The notes beneath the pieces were generated by a model. That model did not search any database, had not been told where the DNA came from, and worked only from the letters and a program-made list of their open reading frames with translations. A stretch of 64,000 nt of DNA from Siphonodentalium dalli (Eukaryota > Mollusca > Scaphopoda > Gadilida > Siphonodentaliidae). The first letter of the stretch is position 1. Each line of letters begins with the position of its first letter. The position numbers and the translations under genes were made by a program. The stretch covers positions 434,001 to 498,000 of the forward strand of contig CP136067.1 of the NCBI GenBank assembly GCA_032622095.1. The letters run 5' to 3'. Positions 35,903 through 48,289 of the stretch are shown piece after piece.

Positions 35903-37094
35903 CAGAGATTCTACTTCGCACGGTAGTTAGCTGTGGTACATATGCACTTTATGCAGGGGGGGGGGCCAATTTTGTTTAAGAGACATGAGGTGGGGGGGGG
36001 GGGTACCCGAGGCCGGAAACAGTTTTTGACCACCTTTTTTGCATTTTTTTTCATTGACATATTTTCAACTGTTTTAAACATATTTGTTTATATGTTGTGG
36101 CTTGTTGCAATATCAGAAGCACTAATACATTCAATATTGTTATAATTACCCCCATAAGTTGATATAAAATGGAAAAATAGTGAATATTGTGGGGTGGGTC
36201 CCAAAATTTTCATTGATTTTTTTTGCGCGCAAATTTTTTTTATTGTGTCTGTTTCAGTTTGCTTGGCAGTTTTTATATTGAAATTTGTCTAGTTCACGGT
36301 GTAGATCAATAAAAAAAATATACTTCAGATAGCTCTAGGGTAGGGTGAACTTAATGCAGTCTGACAATATCAGCTGACAACTCATGACAGAATATTACAA
36401 TAATTATTATAGTTCATGACAGTCTCTTTACTCATACAGTTAGTTGATGCATGAGTGTAATGTATGAAATAAGTATTTGTATCAGGGTTTGTATACTAAA
36501 TTGATTTTTAAATATACTTTTGTCAAATAATTATTTGAATTGTCAAATTATTAGTTTCAGTGTTGTTGACAACCATCAATAAGTAAATAAGTAGACATGA
36601 AATAAAGTTTTAATAACATTTATTGAAAGAAAACAAAATATAACCTTCCTTGGATAGTCTTCTGAAAAGTATAAAAATATTATTTAAATAGACGTGAAGA
36701 GGGGCCAGGACACATTACAGTTTTGTTCACATTGTAATTATTACATGTATATCCTATAATTACCTGCATATACTACAATGTAAATGACACTTAATATCTA
36801 ATTCAGGCTAATTTGAAAATTATCAAAGAAGCAAAATTAATTTACTTAATTATTGTATATTTATAAGATGATGTGCATGCAAGGTGCTCTAGTTTGAAGG
36901 CACACATAAAGGTCATGTACAGAATGTGTGTGAATTTCTTATTGCACATGAACTCCATCCAGTGCATGACCGAAGTTCAGCTCTGATTGTCCAAATTAAT
37001 CTCAGTAATATACATCCATGTATATGGATTTGGCACTAAATTGACCATCAACGTTCAAACTCAAAGGGTTAAGCCATTATTTTAGGCAAAGTTC
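35903..37094. other. Unassigned sequence
   Basis: G-runs at about 35957-35965 and 35992-36003. The remainder is AT-rich, with no supported gene or element. Confidence 0.5.
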
Positions 37095-37097
37095 TAA

Positions 37098-38845
37098 GGG
37101 TGGATACACACATGCATGTAATGTATGTATGTAAAATCCATGTATTTTACATGGTCACGCCAATCATTGATAGCATTAATCGCCTGCGCGCGATCGTTCC
37201 ATTTCAACAGGCGAGACCAGTGAGTAGTTATAAGCCAAAATCAAACTAACTGTTATCAAGAGATTTCAGGCCAGTCATAAACATGTCTTTTTCATGGATG
37301 CCGAAATGAATAAATCCTGTCTGATATCTGTTGCTGTTTTTCACGAGTTTTAGTTCATTTCGAAAAGTGGATTTGAGTCCGTCGATTTTATACTTGATTT
37401 GTTTCTCGTCATTTCTTGGAAACAGGGTCATCCAAAATAAAAATAAAATGTGCAGACTTTTGAAGATCTTTTATGACGATTGTGATACATGCATGCATGA
37501 GTGTTTAATGTCCCACACACTGACTCCCAATTTGATCCCGTCCAGCAAAACCCGAACGGCTCTCTGGCTCCACATTTTGGAAGTGCTATATAGTAATACA
37601 CATGGCAGTCAACTAACTCACACATGGTGAATTCCATGTTAAGTGATTTAGCCTAATCGGACAACGCCGAGTCGTAAGGATAAGGATATTTGTTTCTCGA
37701 CTATGCATGGCCTGAGCTCAAATTTTAACAATCCGATATGGTGCTCTCATGCCTTGAATAACAGGCATTGGAAAATTAAGACAGACAATACCAGTTTGTT
37801 GAGATTGCTCGGATAATTTGAGGGCGAGCTCATGTGATAACATTCAATTGGGATTTCCATGCATATATCCATTACAGCGCCAAACAAAATAATGCAGGTA
37901 CAGCGTTGAAAGAAAAAAAGTCACCTCCCCCCCCATTTTTAACCCAGAATTTACAGAACAGTATATGTTTCTCAGGCCAAAGGATGAACAAGTTTCTAAC
38001 TATCACAATTTTAGCCTGTACAGGCTTGAATTATCGCATTTTGGACTATAATCCATGATTGGGGGAGGGGGCTGGTTCTCGAAAGTTTCTAATAACTAAG
38101 GGATTTAGTTGAACAGGCCGGGATTATCTGGGCAAGAATGTACAACGTAATGTTTTACTTAAATATTCCAAAGTTGTACAGTGTGCGTATATAACACAAG
38201 AGAGGAAAGGTGGCGTAGTTGTGAACTCGTGGCTAGACAACCCTTTTCCCGAAGGAAGACACATATGCACAACAACACCACCTTATGTACCTTCAAATTT
38301 AAAGCTGTAATAATATGTTCATACTGATATGAATAGCATAAATTGCTGCATATGAGATTAATCACTCGTAGCAAACAGGCACGACATATATGACTGTCAA
38401 CTACAATATTTTAAAATCAGGAGTGGCTTCGTGGCTTCAGGGGGTAGGACTCATGTGCTGCATGCCCCCCCCCCCCCCCCGGTCGAGGAAATATGTAGTG
38501 GTCAGTCCGGTAGCTTCCGGGATAATATAGCCCCCATGTTGGGGATCATAGCCCCTGCATTTGGCAAATCCTGGAACCATCACTGGTATACAATCAAGAG
38601 AAGACTGACAATGATTTAAACAGAACGTCTAACATTTGGGTTATCGCGCGAACAATTATTTTAAGCGGCCTGACGACTTCGTCCAGTCAACGGCTCTCTG
38701 CACGCTCAGAGCTTGACTCACTGTGGTCAAACATAGCCGCAATGATTGGGTTGTCAGCAAACACATATTACATGGTCTGTATGATCCATGTAAAACGCAA
38801 AATACACGATATTTACAGAGATTACATGCATGTGTGTATCCACCC
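37098..38845 (-). mobile_element. PIF/Harbinger-type transposon, degraded, 1748 bp
   Basis: The left end GGGTGGATACACACATGCAT plus GTAAT is repeated perfectly, inverted, at the right end (25 bp). Both ends are flanked by TAA (37095-37097 and 38846-38848), matching the TWA target duplication of PIF/Harbinger elements. Inside, on the minus strand, is a decayed MADF domain, a protein type commonly encoded next to the Harbinger transposase. No transposase remnant is recognisable in 37600-38800, so the copy is non-autonomous. Confidence 0.75.
37321..37575 (-). pseudogene. MADF (Myb/SANT-like) domain remnant of the Harbinger element
   Basis: Reading from ATG at 37575: MWSQRAVRVLL, then a VWDIKH motif, then (after a frame change) MYHNRHKRSSK, then DEKQIKYKIDGLKSTFRNEL and KLVKNS. 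This follows the MADF order: an N-terminal W with LL, LWD-K, Y-N-KR, then the KI-LR-F-REL-KV-KS helix. At least two frame shifts and an in-frame stop show it is inactive. MADF proteins bind DNA, and in Harbinger elements they bind the transposon ends. The assignment is by motif order only. Confidence 0.6.
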
Positions 38846-38924
38846 TAAGTCGTAATGTGAGGTCGGGTCGGTGGTCATACATAAAAGTTAATTCGTACAC
38901 TGGTTCATATGCACATGGTATATA

Positions 38925-39334
38925 TATGGTATATAATATTGTATATAATATGGTATAAAATATGGTATATATTATGGCATATTATATGGTTTATAATATG
39001 GTATATAATATGGCATATATTTTATATATAATTAACTGGTATATAATATGGTGTATATTTTATATATAATAATTATCGGGGTATATAATGTGGCATATAT
39101 TTTATATATAATTATCTGGGGGTTCATGGTATATAATATGGTATATAATATGCATATATTTTATATATAATTATCTGGGGGTTCATGGTATATAATATGG
39201 TATATAATATGGTATATATGGCATATATTTTATATATAATTATCTGGGGGTTCATGGTATATAATATGGTATATAATATGGTATATATTTTATATATAAT
39301 TATCTGGGGGTTCGAAAATTAAGTTGGCCTTTAA
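38925..39334 (-). repeat. Inverted, degenerate relative of the 48-bp array with terminus X
   Basis: TATATTTTATATATAATTAT followed by CTGGGGGTTCATGG is the reverse complement of the 48-bp unit at 29529-35637, in about five irregular copies. It ends TTCGAAAATTAAGTTGGCCT-TTAA at 39334, the inverted counterpart of 29501-29523. Confidence 0.75.
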
Positions 39335-39987
39335 AGGGGCGATAATAAAGAATTCTATTTAATTAAATAATTAATCATATGCACAAAATTGTTGGACCCG
39401 GATCACTGGAAACTGGTATACGGGGGTGGGGGTGTGGGGGGGGGGGGTGTGGGGGGGGGGGGGGGGGGTAACACGGGGAGTAACATTTTGTAGGTGCCGT
39501 TGATCCTAAAGGGCACCTCAAAGTGCAAATGACATTCGGGCACCTCTATGTATGTCTTCCCATTTCGAAATTCTATATTAGATTATCACCGACCTCACTA
39601 ACACTTGAAACTTGAAAATGTCGCATGCGTGTGACATGATGTAAACACTGTAAGATTAATATTGTGATTAGTATAGCATTTGCATGCATATTTATATAAC
39701 ATGTATATATTTGTCATTTGTATATATGCTCTCCTAAATTGAGGAGGTTAACAATAAACTATCGTATATGAGCAACATAGAGCGTTCTTTCTCAGCTTTG
39801 ACGATGTGTAGGCAACTTGGTACACAGGGGTCGCCTGAGCAGGGGAATATTACGGGGTAGGCACCTTTATCTAAGATGACTTAAAAAAAGGGGGGGGGGG
39901 GGGCTAATACATTATATTAACATTGATGTTTAATGAAGAGTGTTTCATTATCAGCTTAGTATAAATGGCACAAAGAGACAATTTGAC
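39331..39987 (+). mobile_element. Element Y, left part (TTAA-AGGGGCGATAATAAA end)
   Basis: TTAA at 39331-39334 is shared with the end of element X. Landmarks TTAATTAAATAATTAATCAT, GTAGGTGCCGTTGATCCTAA, TGTAGGCAACTTGGTACACA and CTAATACATTATATTAACAT occur in the same order at 62519-62850. A G-rich tract is at 39422-39468. The 32-bp minisatellite that follows is an expansion of this element's own motif. Confidence 0.7.
39422..39468 (+). other. G-rich tract, G-quadruplex potential
   Basis: Nearly uninterrupted G over 47 bases with only a few T. It has many possible G4 registers on the plus strand. The equivalent position in the paralogue (about 62614-62624) has a much shorter run. Confidence 0.8.
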
Positions 39988-42900
39988 ACGGGGAGTGTCA
40001 TGGGATAGGTGTCGTTGATATGGGGAGTGTCATGGGATATGTGTCGTTGAAATGGGGCAGTGTCATGGGATAGGTGTCGTTGACATGGGGAGTGTCACGG
40101 GATAGTTGTCGTTGACATGTGGAGTGTCATGAGATAGGTGTCGTTGAAATGGGCAGTGTCATGGGATAGGTGTCGTTGACATGGGGAGTGTGATGAGATA
40201 GGTGTCGTTGAAATGGGGAGTGTCATGGGATAGGTGTCGTTGGCACGGGGAATGTCATGTGATAGGTATCATTGACATGGGGAGTGTCACGGGATAGGTG
40301 ATGTTGACATGGGGAGTGTCACGGGATAGGTGTCGTTGACATGGGGAGTGTCATGGGATAGGAGTCGTTGACATGGGGAGTGTTATGGGATAGGTGTCGT
40401 TGACATGGGGAGTGTCATGGGATATGTGTCGTTGACATGGGGAGTGTCACGGGATAGGTGTCGTTGACATGATGAGTGTCAAGGGATAGGTGTCGTTGAC
40501 ATGGGGAGTGTCACGGGATATGTGTCGTTGATATAGGGAGTGTCATGGTATAGGTGTCGTTGGTATGGAGAGTGTCGTGGGGTATGTGTCGTTGACATGG
40601 GGAGTGTCATGGGATAGGTGTCGTTGACATGGGGAGTGTCATGGGATAGGTGTCGTTGATATGGGGAGTGTCGTGGGATAGGTGTCGTTGATATGGGGAG
40701 TGTCATGGAATAGGTGTCGTTGATATAGGGAGTGTCATGGTATAGGTGTCGTTGGAATGGAGAGTGTCATGGGGTATGTGTCGTTGACACGGGGAGTGTC
40801 ATGGGATAGGTGTCGTTGATATGGGGAGTGTCAAGGTATAGGTCTCGTTGGAATGGAGAGTGTCACGGGGTATGTGTCGTTGACATGGGGAGTGTCATGG
40901 GATAGGTGTCGTTGACATGGGGAGTGTCATGGGATAGGTGTCGTTGAAATGGGGAGTGTCATGGGATAGGTGTCGTTGGCGTGGGGAGTGTCATGGGATA
41001 GGTGTCGTTGACATGGGGAGTGTCATGGGATATGTGTCGTTGGCATGGGGAGTGTCATGGGGAAGGTGTCGTTGATATGGGGAGTGTCACGGGATATGTG
41101 TCGTTGACATGGGGAGTGTCATGGGAGAGGTGTCGTTGAGATGGGGAGTGTCATGGGATAGGTGTCGTTGACATGGGGAGTGTCACGGGATATGTGTCGT
41201 TGACATGGGATAGGTGTCGTTGACATGGGGAGTGTCATGGGATAGGTGTTGTTGACATGGTGAGCGTCATGAGATAGGTGTCGTTGACATGGGCAGTGTC
41301 ATGGGATATGTGTCGTTGACATGGGCAGTGTCATGGGATAGGTGTCGTTGACACGGGGAGTATCATGTGATTGGTGTCGTTGACATGGGGAGTGTCATGT
41401 GATAGGTATCGTTGACATCGGGAATGTCATGGGATATTTGTCGTTGACATCGGGAGTGTCATGTGATAGGTGTCGTTGACATGGGGAGTGTCATGGGATA
41501 TGTGTCGTTGACATGGGGAGTGTCATGTGATAGGTATCATTGACATGGGGAGTGTCACGGGATATGTGTCGTTGACATGGGGAGTGTCATGGGATAGGTG
41601 TCGTTGACATGGGGAGTGTCATGTGATAGGTGTCGTTGACATGGGGAGTGTCATGGGGAAGGTGTTGTTGACATGAGGAGTGTCATGGGAAAGGTATAGT
41701 TGACATGGGGAGTGTCATGGGGAAGGTGTTGTTGACATGGGGAGTGTCACGGGAAAGGTGTCGTTGACATGGGGAGTGTCACGGGAAAGGTGTCGTTGAC
41801 ATGGGGAGTGTCATGGGATATGTGTCGTTGACGTGGGAGTGTCATGGGAAAGGTGTCGTTGACATGGGGAGTGTCACGGGATATGTGTCGTTAACATGGG
41901 GAGTGTCACGGGATAGTTGTCGTTGACATGCGGAGTGTCATGGGATAGGTGTCGTTGACATGGGGAGTGTCACGGGATAGGTGTCGTTGACATGGGGAGT
42001 GTCATGGGATAGGTGTCGTTGACATGGGGAGTGTCATGGGATATGTGTCGTTGACATGGGGAGTGTCACGGGATAGGTGTCGTTGACATGGGGAGTGTCA
42101 TGGGATATGTGTCGTTGATATGGGGAGTGTCATGGGATAGGTGTCGTTGACATGGGGAGTGTCATGGGATAGCTGTCGTTGACATGGGGAGTGTCATGGG
42201 ATATGTGTCGTTGACATGGGGAGTGTCATGGGATAGGTGTCGTTGACACGGGGAGTGTCATGGGATAGGTGTCGTTGACATGGGGAGTGTCATGGGATAG
42301 GTGTCGTTGACATGGGGAGTGTCATGGGATAGGTGTCGTTGACATGGGGAGTGTCATGGGATATGTGTCGATGACATGGGGAGTGTCATGGGATAGGTGT
42401 CGTTGACATGGGGAATGTCATGTGATATGTATCGTTGACATGGGGAGTGTCATGGGATATGTGTCGTTGACATGGGGAGTGTCATGGGATAGGTGTCGTT
42501 GACATGGGGAATGTCATGTGATAGGTATCGTTGACATGGGGAGTGTCATGGGATATGTGTCGTTGACATGGGTAGTGTCATGGGATAGGTGTCGTTGACA
42601 TGGGGAGTGTCATGGGATAGCTGTCGTTGACATGGGGAGTGTCATGGGATATGTGTCGTTGACATGGGGGGTGTCACGGGATAGGTGTCGTTGACATGGG
42701 GAGTGTCACGGGATATGTGTCGTTGACATGGGGAGTGTCATGGGATAGCTGTCGTTGACATGGGGAGTGTCATGGGATATGTGTCGTTGACATGGGGAGT
42801 GTCACGGGATAGGTGTCGTTGACATGGGGAGTGTCATGGGATAGGTGTCGTTGACATGGGGAGTGTCATGGGATAGGTGTCGTTGACATGGGGAATGTCA

Positions 42901-45900
42901 CGGGATAGGTGTCGTTGACATGGGGAGTGTCATGGGATATGTGTCGTTGACATGGGGAGTGTCATGGGATAGGTGTCGTTGACATGGGGAGTGTCACGGG
43001 ATAGGTGTCGTTGACATGGGGAGTGTCATGGGATATGTGTCGTTGACATGGGGAGTGTCATGGGATAGGTGTCGTTGACATGGGGAGTGTCACGGGATAG
43101 GTGTCGTTGACATGGGGAGTGTCATGGGATATGTGTCGTTGACATGGGGAGTGTCATGGGATAGGTGTCGTTGACATGGGAATGTCATGTGATAGGTATC
43201 GTTGACATGGGGATTGTCATGGGATAGGTGTCGTTGACATGGGGAGTGTCATGGGATATGTGTCGTTGACATGGGGAGTGTCATGGGATAGCTGTCGTTG
43301 ACATGGGGAGTGTCATGGGATATGTGTCGTTGACATGGGGGTGTCACGGGATAGGTGTCGTTGACATGGGGAGTGTCACGGGATATGTGTCGTTGACATG
43401 GGGAGTGTCATGGGATAGCTGTCGTTGACATGGGGAGTGTCATGGGATATGTGTCGTTGACATGGGGAGTGTCACGGGATAGGTGTCGTTGACATGGGGA
43501 GTGTCATGGGATAGGTGTCGTTGACATGGGGAGTGTCATGGGATAGGTGTCGTTGACATGGGGAGTGTCACGGGATAGGTGTCGTTGACATGGGGAGTGT
43601 CATGGGATATGTGTCGTTGACATGGGGAGTGTCATGGGATAGGTGTCGTTGACATGGGGAGTGTCACGGAATAGGTGTCGTTGACATGGGGAGTGTCATG
43701 GGATAGGTGTCGTTGACATGCGGAGTGTCATGGGATAGGTGTCGTTGACATGGGGAGTGTCACGGGATAGGTGTCGTTGACATGGGGAGTGTCATGGGAT
43801 AGGTGTCGTTGACATGGGGAGTGTCATGGGATATGTGTCGTTGACATGGGGAGTGTCACGGGATATGTGTCGTTGACATGGGGAGTGTCATGGGATATGT
43901 GTCGTTGATATGATATGGGGAGTGTCATGGGATAGGTGTCGTTGACATGGGGAGTGTCATGGGATAGCTGTCGTTGACATGGGGAGTGTCATGGGATATG
44001 TGTCGTTGACATGGGGAGTGTCATGGGATAGGTGTCGTTGACATGGGGAGTGTCATGGGATAGGTGTCGTTGACATGGGGAGTGTCATGGGATAGGTGTC
44101 GTTGACATGGGGAGTGTCACGGGATCGGTGTCGTTGACATGGGGAGTGTCATGGGATATGTGTCGTTGACATGGGGAGTGTCATGGGATAGGTGTCGTTG
44201 ACATGGGAATGTCATGTGATAGGTATCGTTGACATGGGGATTGTCATGGGATAGGTGTCGTTGACATGGGGAGTGTCATGGGATAGGTGTCGTTGACATG
44301 GGGAGTGTCACGGGATAGGTGTCGTTGACATGGGGAGTGTCATGGGATATGTGTCGTTGACATGGGGAGTGTCATGGGATAGGTGTCGTTGACATGGGAA
44401 TGTCATGTGATAGGTATCGTTGACATGGGGATTGTCATGGGATAGGTGTCGTTGACATGGGGAGTGTCATGGGATAGGTGTCGTTGACATGGGGAGTGTC
44501 ATGGGATAGCTGTCGTTGACATGGGGAGTGTCATGGGATATGTGTCGTTGACATGGGGGTGTCACGGGATAGGTGTCGTTGACATGGGGAGTGTCACGGG
44601 ATATGTGTCGTTGACATGGGGAGTGTCATGGGATAGCTGTCGTTGACATGGGGAGTGTCATGGTATATGTGTCGTTGACATGGGGAGTGTCACGGGATAG
44701 GTGTCGTTGACATGGGGAGTGTCATGGGATAGGTGTCGTTGACATGGGGAGTGTCATGGGATAGGTGTCGTTGACATGGGGAGTGTCACGGGATAGGTGT
44801 CGTTGACATGGGGAGTGTCATGGGATATGTGTCGTTGACATGGGGAGTGTCATGGGATAGGTGTCGTTGACATGGGGAGTGTCACGGAATAGGTGTCGTT
44901 GACATGGGGAGTGTCATGGGATAGGTGTCGTTGACATGCGGAGTGTCATGGGATAGGTGTCGTTGACATGGGGAGTGTCACGGGATAGGTGTCGTTGACA
45001 TGGGGAGTGTCATGGGATAGGTGTCGTTGACATGGGGAGTGTCATGGGATATGTGTCGTTGACATGGGGAGTGTCACGGGATATGTGTCGTTGACATGGG
45101 GAGTGTCATGGGATATGTGTCGTTGATATGATATGGGGAGTGTCATGGGATAGGTGTCGTTGACATGGGGAGTGTCATGGGATAGCTGTCGTTGACATGG
45201 GGAGTGTCATGGGATATGTGTCGTTGACATGGGGAGTGTCATGGGATAGGTGTCGTTGACATGGGGAGTGTCATGGGATAGGTGTCGTTGACATGGGGAG
45301 TGTCATGGGATAGGTGTCGTTGACATGGGGAGTGTCACGGGATCGGTGTCGTTGACATGGGGAGTGTCATGGGATATGTGTCGATGACATGGGGAGTGTC
45401 ATGGGATAGGTGTCGTTGACATGGGGAATGTCATGTGATATGTATCGTTGACATGGGGAGTGTCATGGTATATGTGTCGTTGACATGGGGAGTGTCATGG
45501 GATAGGTGTCGTTGACATGGGGAGTGTCATGGGATAGGTGTCGTTGACATGGGGAGTGTCATGGGATAGGTTTCGTTGACATGGGGAGTGTCACGGGATA
45601 GGTGTCGTTGACATGGGGAGTGTCATGGGATATGTGTCGTTGACATGGGGAGTGTCATGGGATAGGTGTCGTTGACATGGTGAGTGTCACGGGATAGGTG
45701 TCGTTGACATGGGGAGTGTCATGGGATATGTGTCGTTGACATGGGGAGTGTCATGGGATAGGTGTCGTTGACATGGGGAGTGTCACGGGATAGGTGTCGT
45801 TGACATGGGGAGTGTCATGGAATATGTGTCGTTGACATGGGGAGTGTCATGGGATAGGTGTCGTTGACATGGGAATGTCATGTGATAGGTATCGTTGACA

Positions 45901-46924
45901 TGGGGATTGTCATGGGATAGGTGTCGTTGACATGGGGAGTGTCATGGGATAGGTGTCGTTGACATGGGGAGTGTCATGGGATAGCTGTCGTTGACATGGG
46001 GAGTGTCATGGGATATGTGTCGTTGACATGGGGGTGTCACGGGATAGGTGTCGTTGACATGGGGAGTGTCACGGGATATGTGTCGTTGACATGGGGAGTG
46101 TCATGGGATAGCTGTCGTTGACATGGGGAGTGTCATGGGATATGTGTCGTTGACATGGGGAGTGTCACGGGATAGGTGTCGTTGACATGGGGAGTGTCTT
46201 GGGATAGGTGTCGTTGACATGGGGAGTGTCATGGGATAGGTGTCGTTGACATGGGGAGTGTCACGGGATAGGTGTCGTTGACATGGGGAGTGTCATGGGA
46301 TATGTGTCGTTGACATGGGGAGTGTCATGGGATAGGTGTCGTTGACATGGGGAGTGTCACGGAATAGGTGTCGTTGACATGGGGAGTGTCATGGGATATG
46401 TGTCGTTGACATGGGGAGTGTCATGGGATAGGTGTCGTTGACATGGGGAGTGTCACGGGATAGGTGTCGTTGACATGGGGAGTGTCATGTGATATGTGTC
46501 GTTGACATGGGGAGTGTCATGGGATAGGTGTCGTTGACATGGGGAATGTCATGTGATAGGTATCGTTGACATGGGGATTGTCATGGGATAGGTGTCGTTG
46601 ACATGGGGAGTGTCATGGGATAGGTGTCGTTGACATGGGGAGTGTCATGGGATAGCTGTCGTTGATATGGGGAGTGTCATGGGATATGTGTCGTTGACAT
46701 GGGGAGTGTCACGGGATAGGTGTCGTTGACATGGGGAGTGTCATGGGATAGGTGTCGTTGACATGGGGAGTGTCATGTGATAGGTGTCGTTGACATGGGG
46801 AATGTCATGTGATAGGTGTCGTTGACATGGGGAATGTCATGTGATAGGTGTCGTTGACATGGGGAGTGTCATGGGATAGGTGTCGTTGACATGGGGAGTG
46901 TCATGGGATAGGTGTCGTTGACAT
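39988..46924. repeat. Minisatellite array, 32-bp unit, about 217 copies
   Basis: The unit is GACATGGGGAGTGTCATGGG followed by ATAGGTGTCGTT. Variants are ATATGTG, ATAGCTG, CACGGG and AATGTCATGTG. The left part (40-41.7 kb) is the most diverged and the right part the most homogeneous, with a 1218-bp higher-order block. It is embedded in element Y: the sequence after the last unit (GACATCAGATGAATTAGAGA then GGCACTAATAAATTGC) matches 62913-62950. Confidence 0.96.
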
Positions 46925-47028
46925 CAGATGAATTAGAGAGGCACTAATAAATTGCAACACAGTCATTTTTCTTAGCTTTCGTTAATTTCTCAGCCTCTTT
47001 TCGTTGTGATTATATGCAGGGTGGTGCC
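46925..47028 (+). mobile_element. Right edge of element Y and flank
   Basis: AGAGAGGCACTAATAAATTG corresponds to AGAGAATCTAATAAATAGC at 62933-62951, marking the end of homology with the unexpanded paralogue. Confidence 0.6.
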
Positions 47029-47457
47029 ACAATACACCCTAAACATTAAGCAGATACATCCCACACCGATCCAAAATGGCCGCCGCCCAGAGGGGTTCAA
47101 ATAAGGCACCCATGCAATTCCTCTGTTTGACCTAAATCGGTCAAGAAATGGCATGGTGCCCTATTTGAACCCCCACTGGACGGCGGCTATTTTTGATCGG
47201 GATGGGGTGTGTGAGGTGAATATTTAGAGTGTATTGGAGGCAACCTTTGTTTGACCTAAATCGGTCGAGGTGCCGATAAATGGCATAGGTGTCCTATTTG
47301 AACCCCACTGGACGGCGGCCATTTTTTATTGGGATGGGGTGTGTGAGGTGAATATTTAGCGTGTATTGGGTATGACCTAATTGGTCAAGGGTCCAATAAA
47401 TAGCACAGGTGCCCTATCTTAACTCATATGGACGGTGGCCGTTTTGGATCGGGGCAG
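47029..47457. repeat. Foldback and diverged tandem repeat (GGCGGCCATTTT type)
   Basis: The segment 47029-47110 (CCAATACACC-like, CCGATCCAAAATGGCCGCCG, TTCAAATAAGGCACC) is the inverted counterpart of 47157-47240. Two further direct, diverged copies with GACCTAAATCGGTC and GGGATGGGGTGTGTGAGGTG follow at about 47250-47370 and 47375-47457. Non-coding. Confidence 0.65.
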
Positions 47458-47637
47458 GGTGTCGTGGAACGAGTGACTGTTTAGATCGGGGCGGGGTTTC
47501 GTGGAATGAGTGACTGTTTAGATCGGGGCGGGGTGTCGTGGAATGAGTGACTGTTTAGATCGGGGCGGGGTGTCGTGGAATGAGTGACTGTTTAGATCGG
47601 GTCGGGGTGTCGTGGAATGAGTGACTGGTACCCTTTA
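47458..47637. repeat. 38-bp tandem repeat, about 4.5 copies
   Basis: The unit is GTGTCGTGGAATGAGTGACT followed by GTTTAGATCGGGGCGGGG. It seems to have grown from the last copy of the preceding repeat (GGATCGGGGCAGGGTGTCG). Confidence 0.9.
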
Positions 47638-48245
47638 TTATGCCCCCGATCTCCGATGGAGATTTGGGGGTATATAGTGGAGCCCTCCGTCCGTCCGTCC
47701 GTCCTTCCGTCCGTCCTTCCGTCCGTCCTTCCGTCCTTCCGTCCGTCCTTCCGTCCGTACGAACATTTCAACTCATAACTTTGGTTTCGCTAACTCAATT
47801 CAGTTGATCTTTGGTATGCTAATAGACCAGCCGGGGGGACAATATTTCCCCATAACTGCGGTTTCGTCCGCCCATTTTTTCCAGAGTTACGCCCCTTTTT
47901 GGACTTAGAAAATTGTCCGTACGAACGTTTCAACTCATAACTTTGGTTTCGCTAACTCAATTCAGTTGATCTTTGGTATGCTAATAGACCAGCCAGGGGG
48001 ACAAGATTTCCCCATAGCCGTGGTTTTGTCCGCCCATTTTTTCCAGAGTTACGCCCCTTTTTGGACTTAGAAAATTCAGGTTTTCTGCTACTTTTTTTGG
48101 TTTCCAGATGATAACTTGATTTTGGATTGTTTACTCATGAATAACATAACTTTACAAAGTGCCATTTAATAAGCATTTGCACAAAAATAAGAAAAATCCT
48201 CTCTGATTGTACAGTCGGGGGCGTTACCTCCGCCCAGCGGTGCAC
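47638..48245 (+). mobile_element. Pearl-like dispersed element: CCGT microsatellite plus 162-bp core repeats
   Basis: It starts TATGCCCCCGATCTCCGATG, with a short stem to GGAGATTTGGGGG. A (CCGT/CCTT)n run follows at about 47686-47757, then two core repeats of about 162 bp (47757-47918 and 47919-48078, each from CGTACGAAC to ACTTAGAAAA). It ends near GTCGGGGGCGTTACCTCCGC. Tetranucleotide run plus core repeats of about 160 bp is the layout I recall for bivalve pearl elements. Assignment by layout, not by sequence search. Confidence 0.6.
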
Positions 48246-48289
48246 TTGTTTTATCGTATAAAGGTCTCGGCTTCGTTCAAATAAATCAA

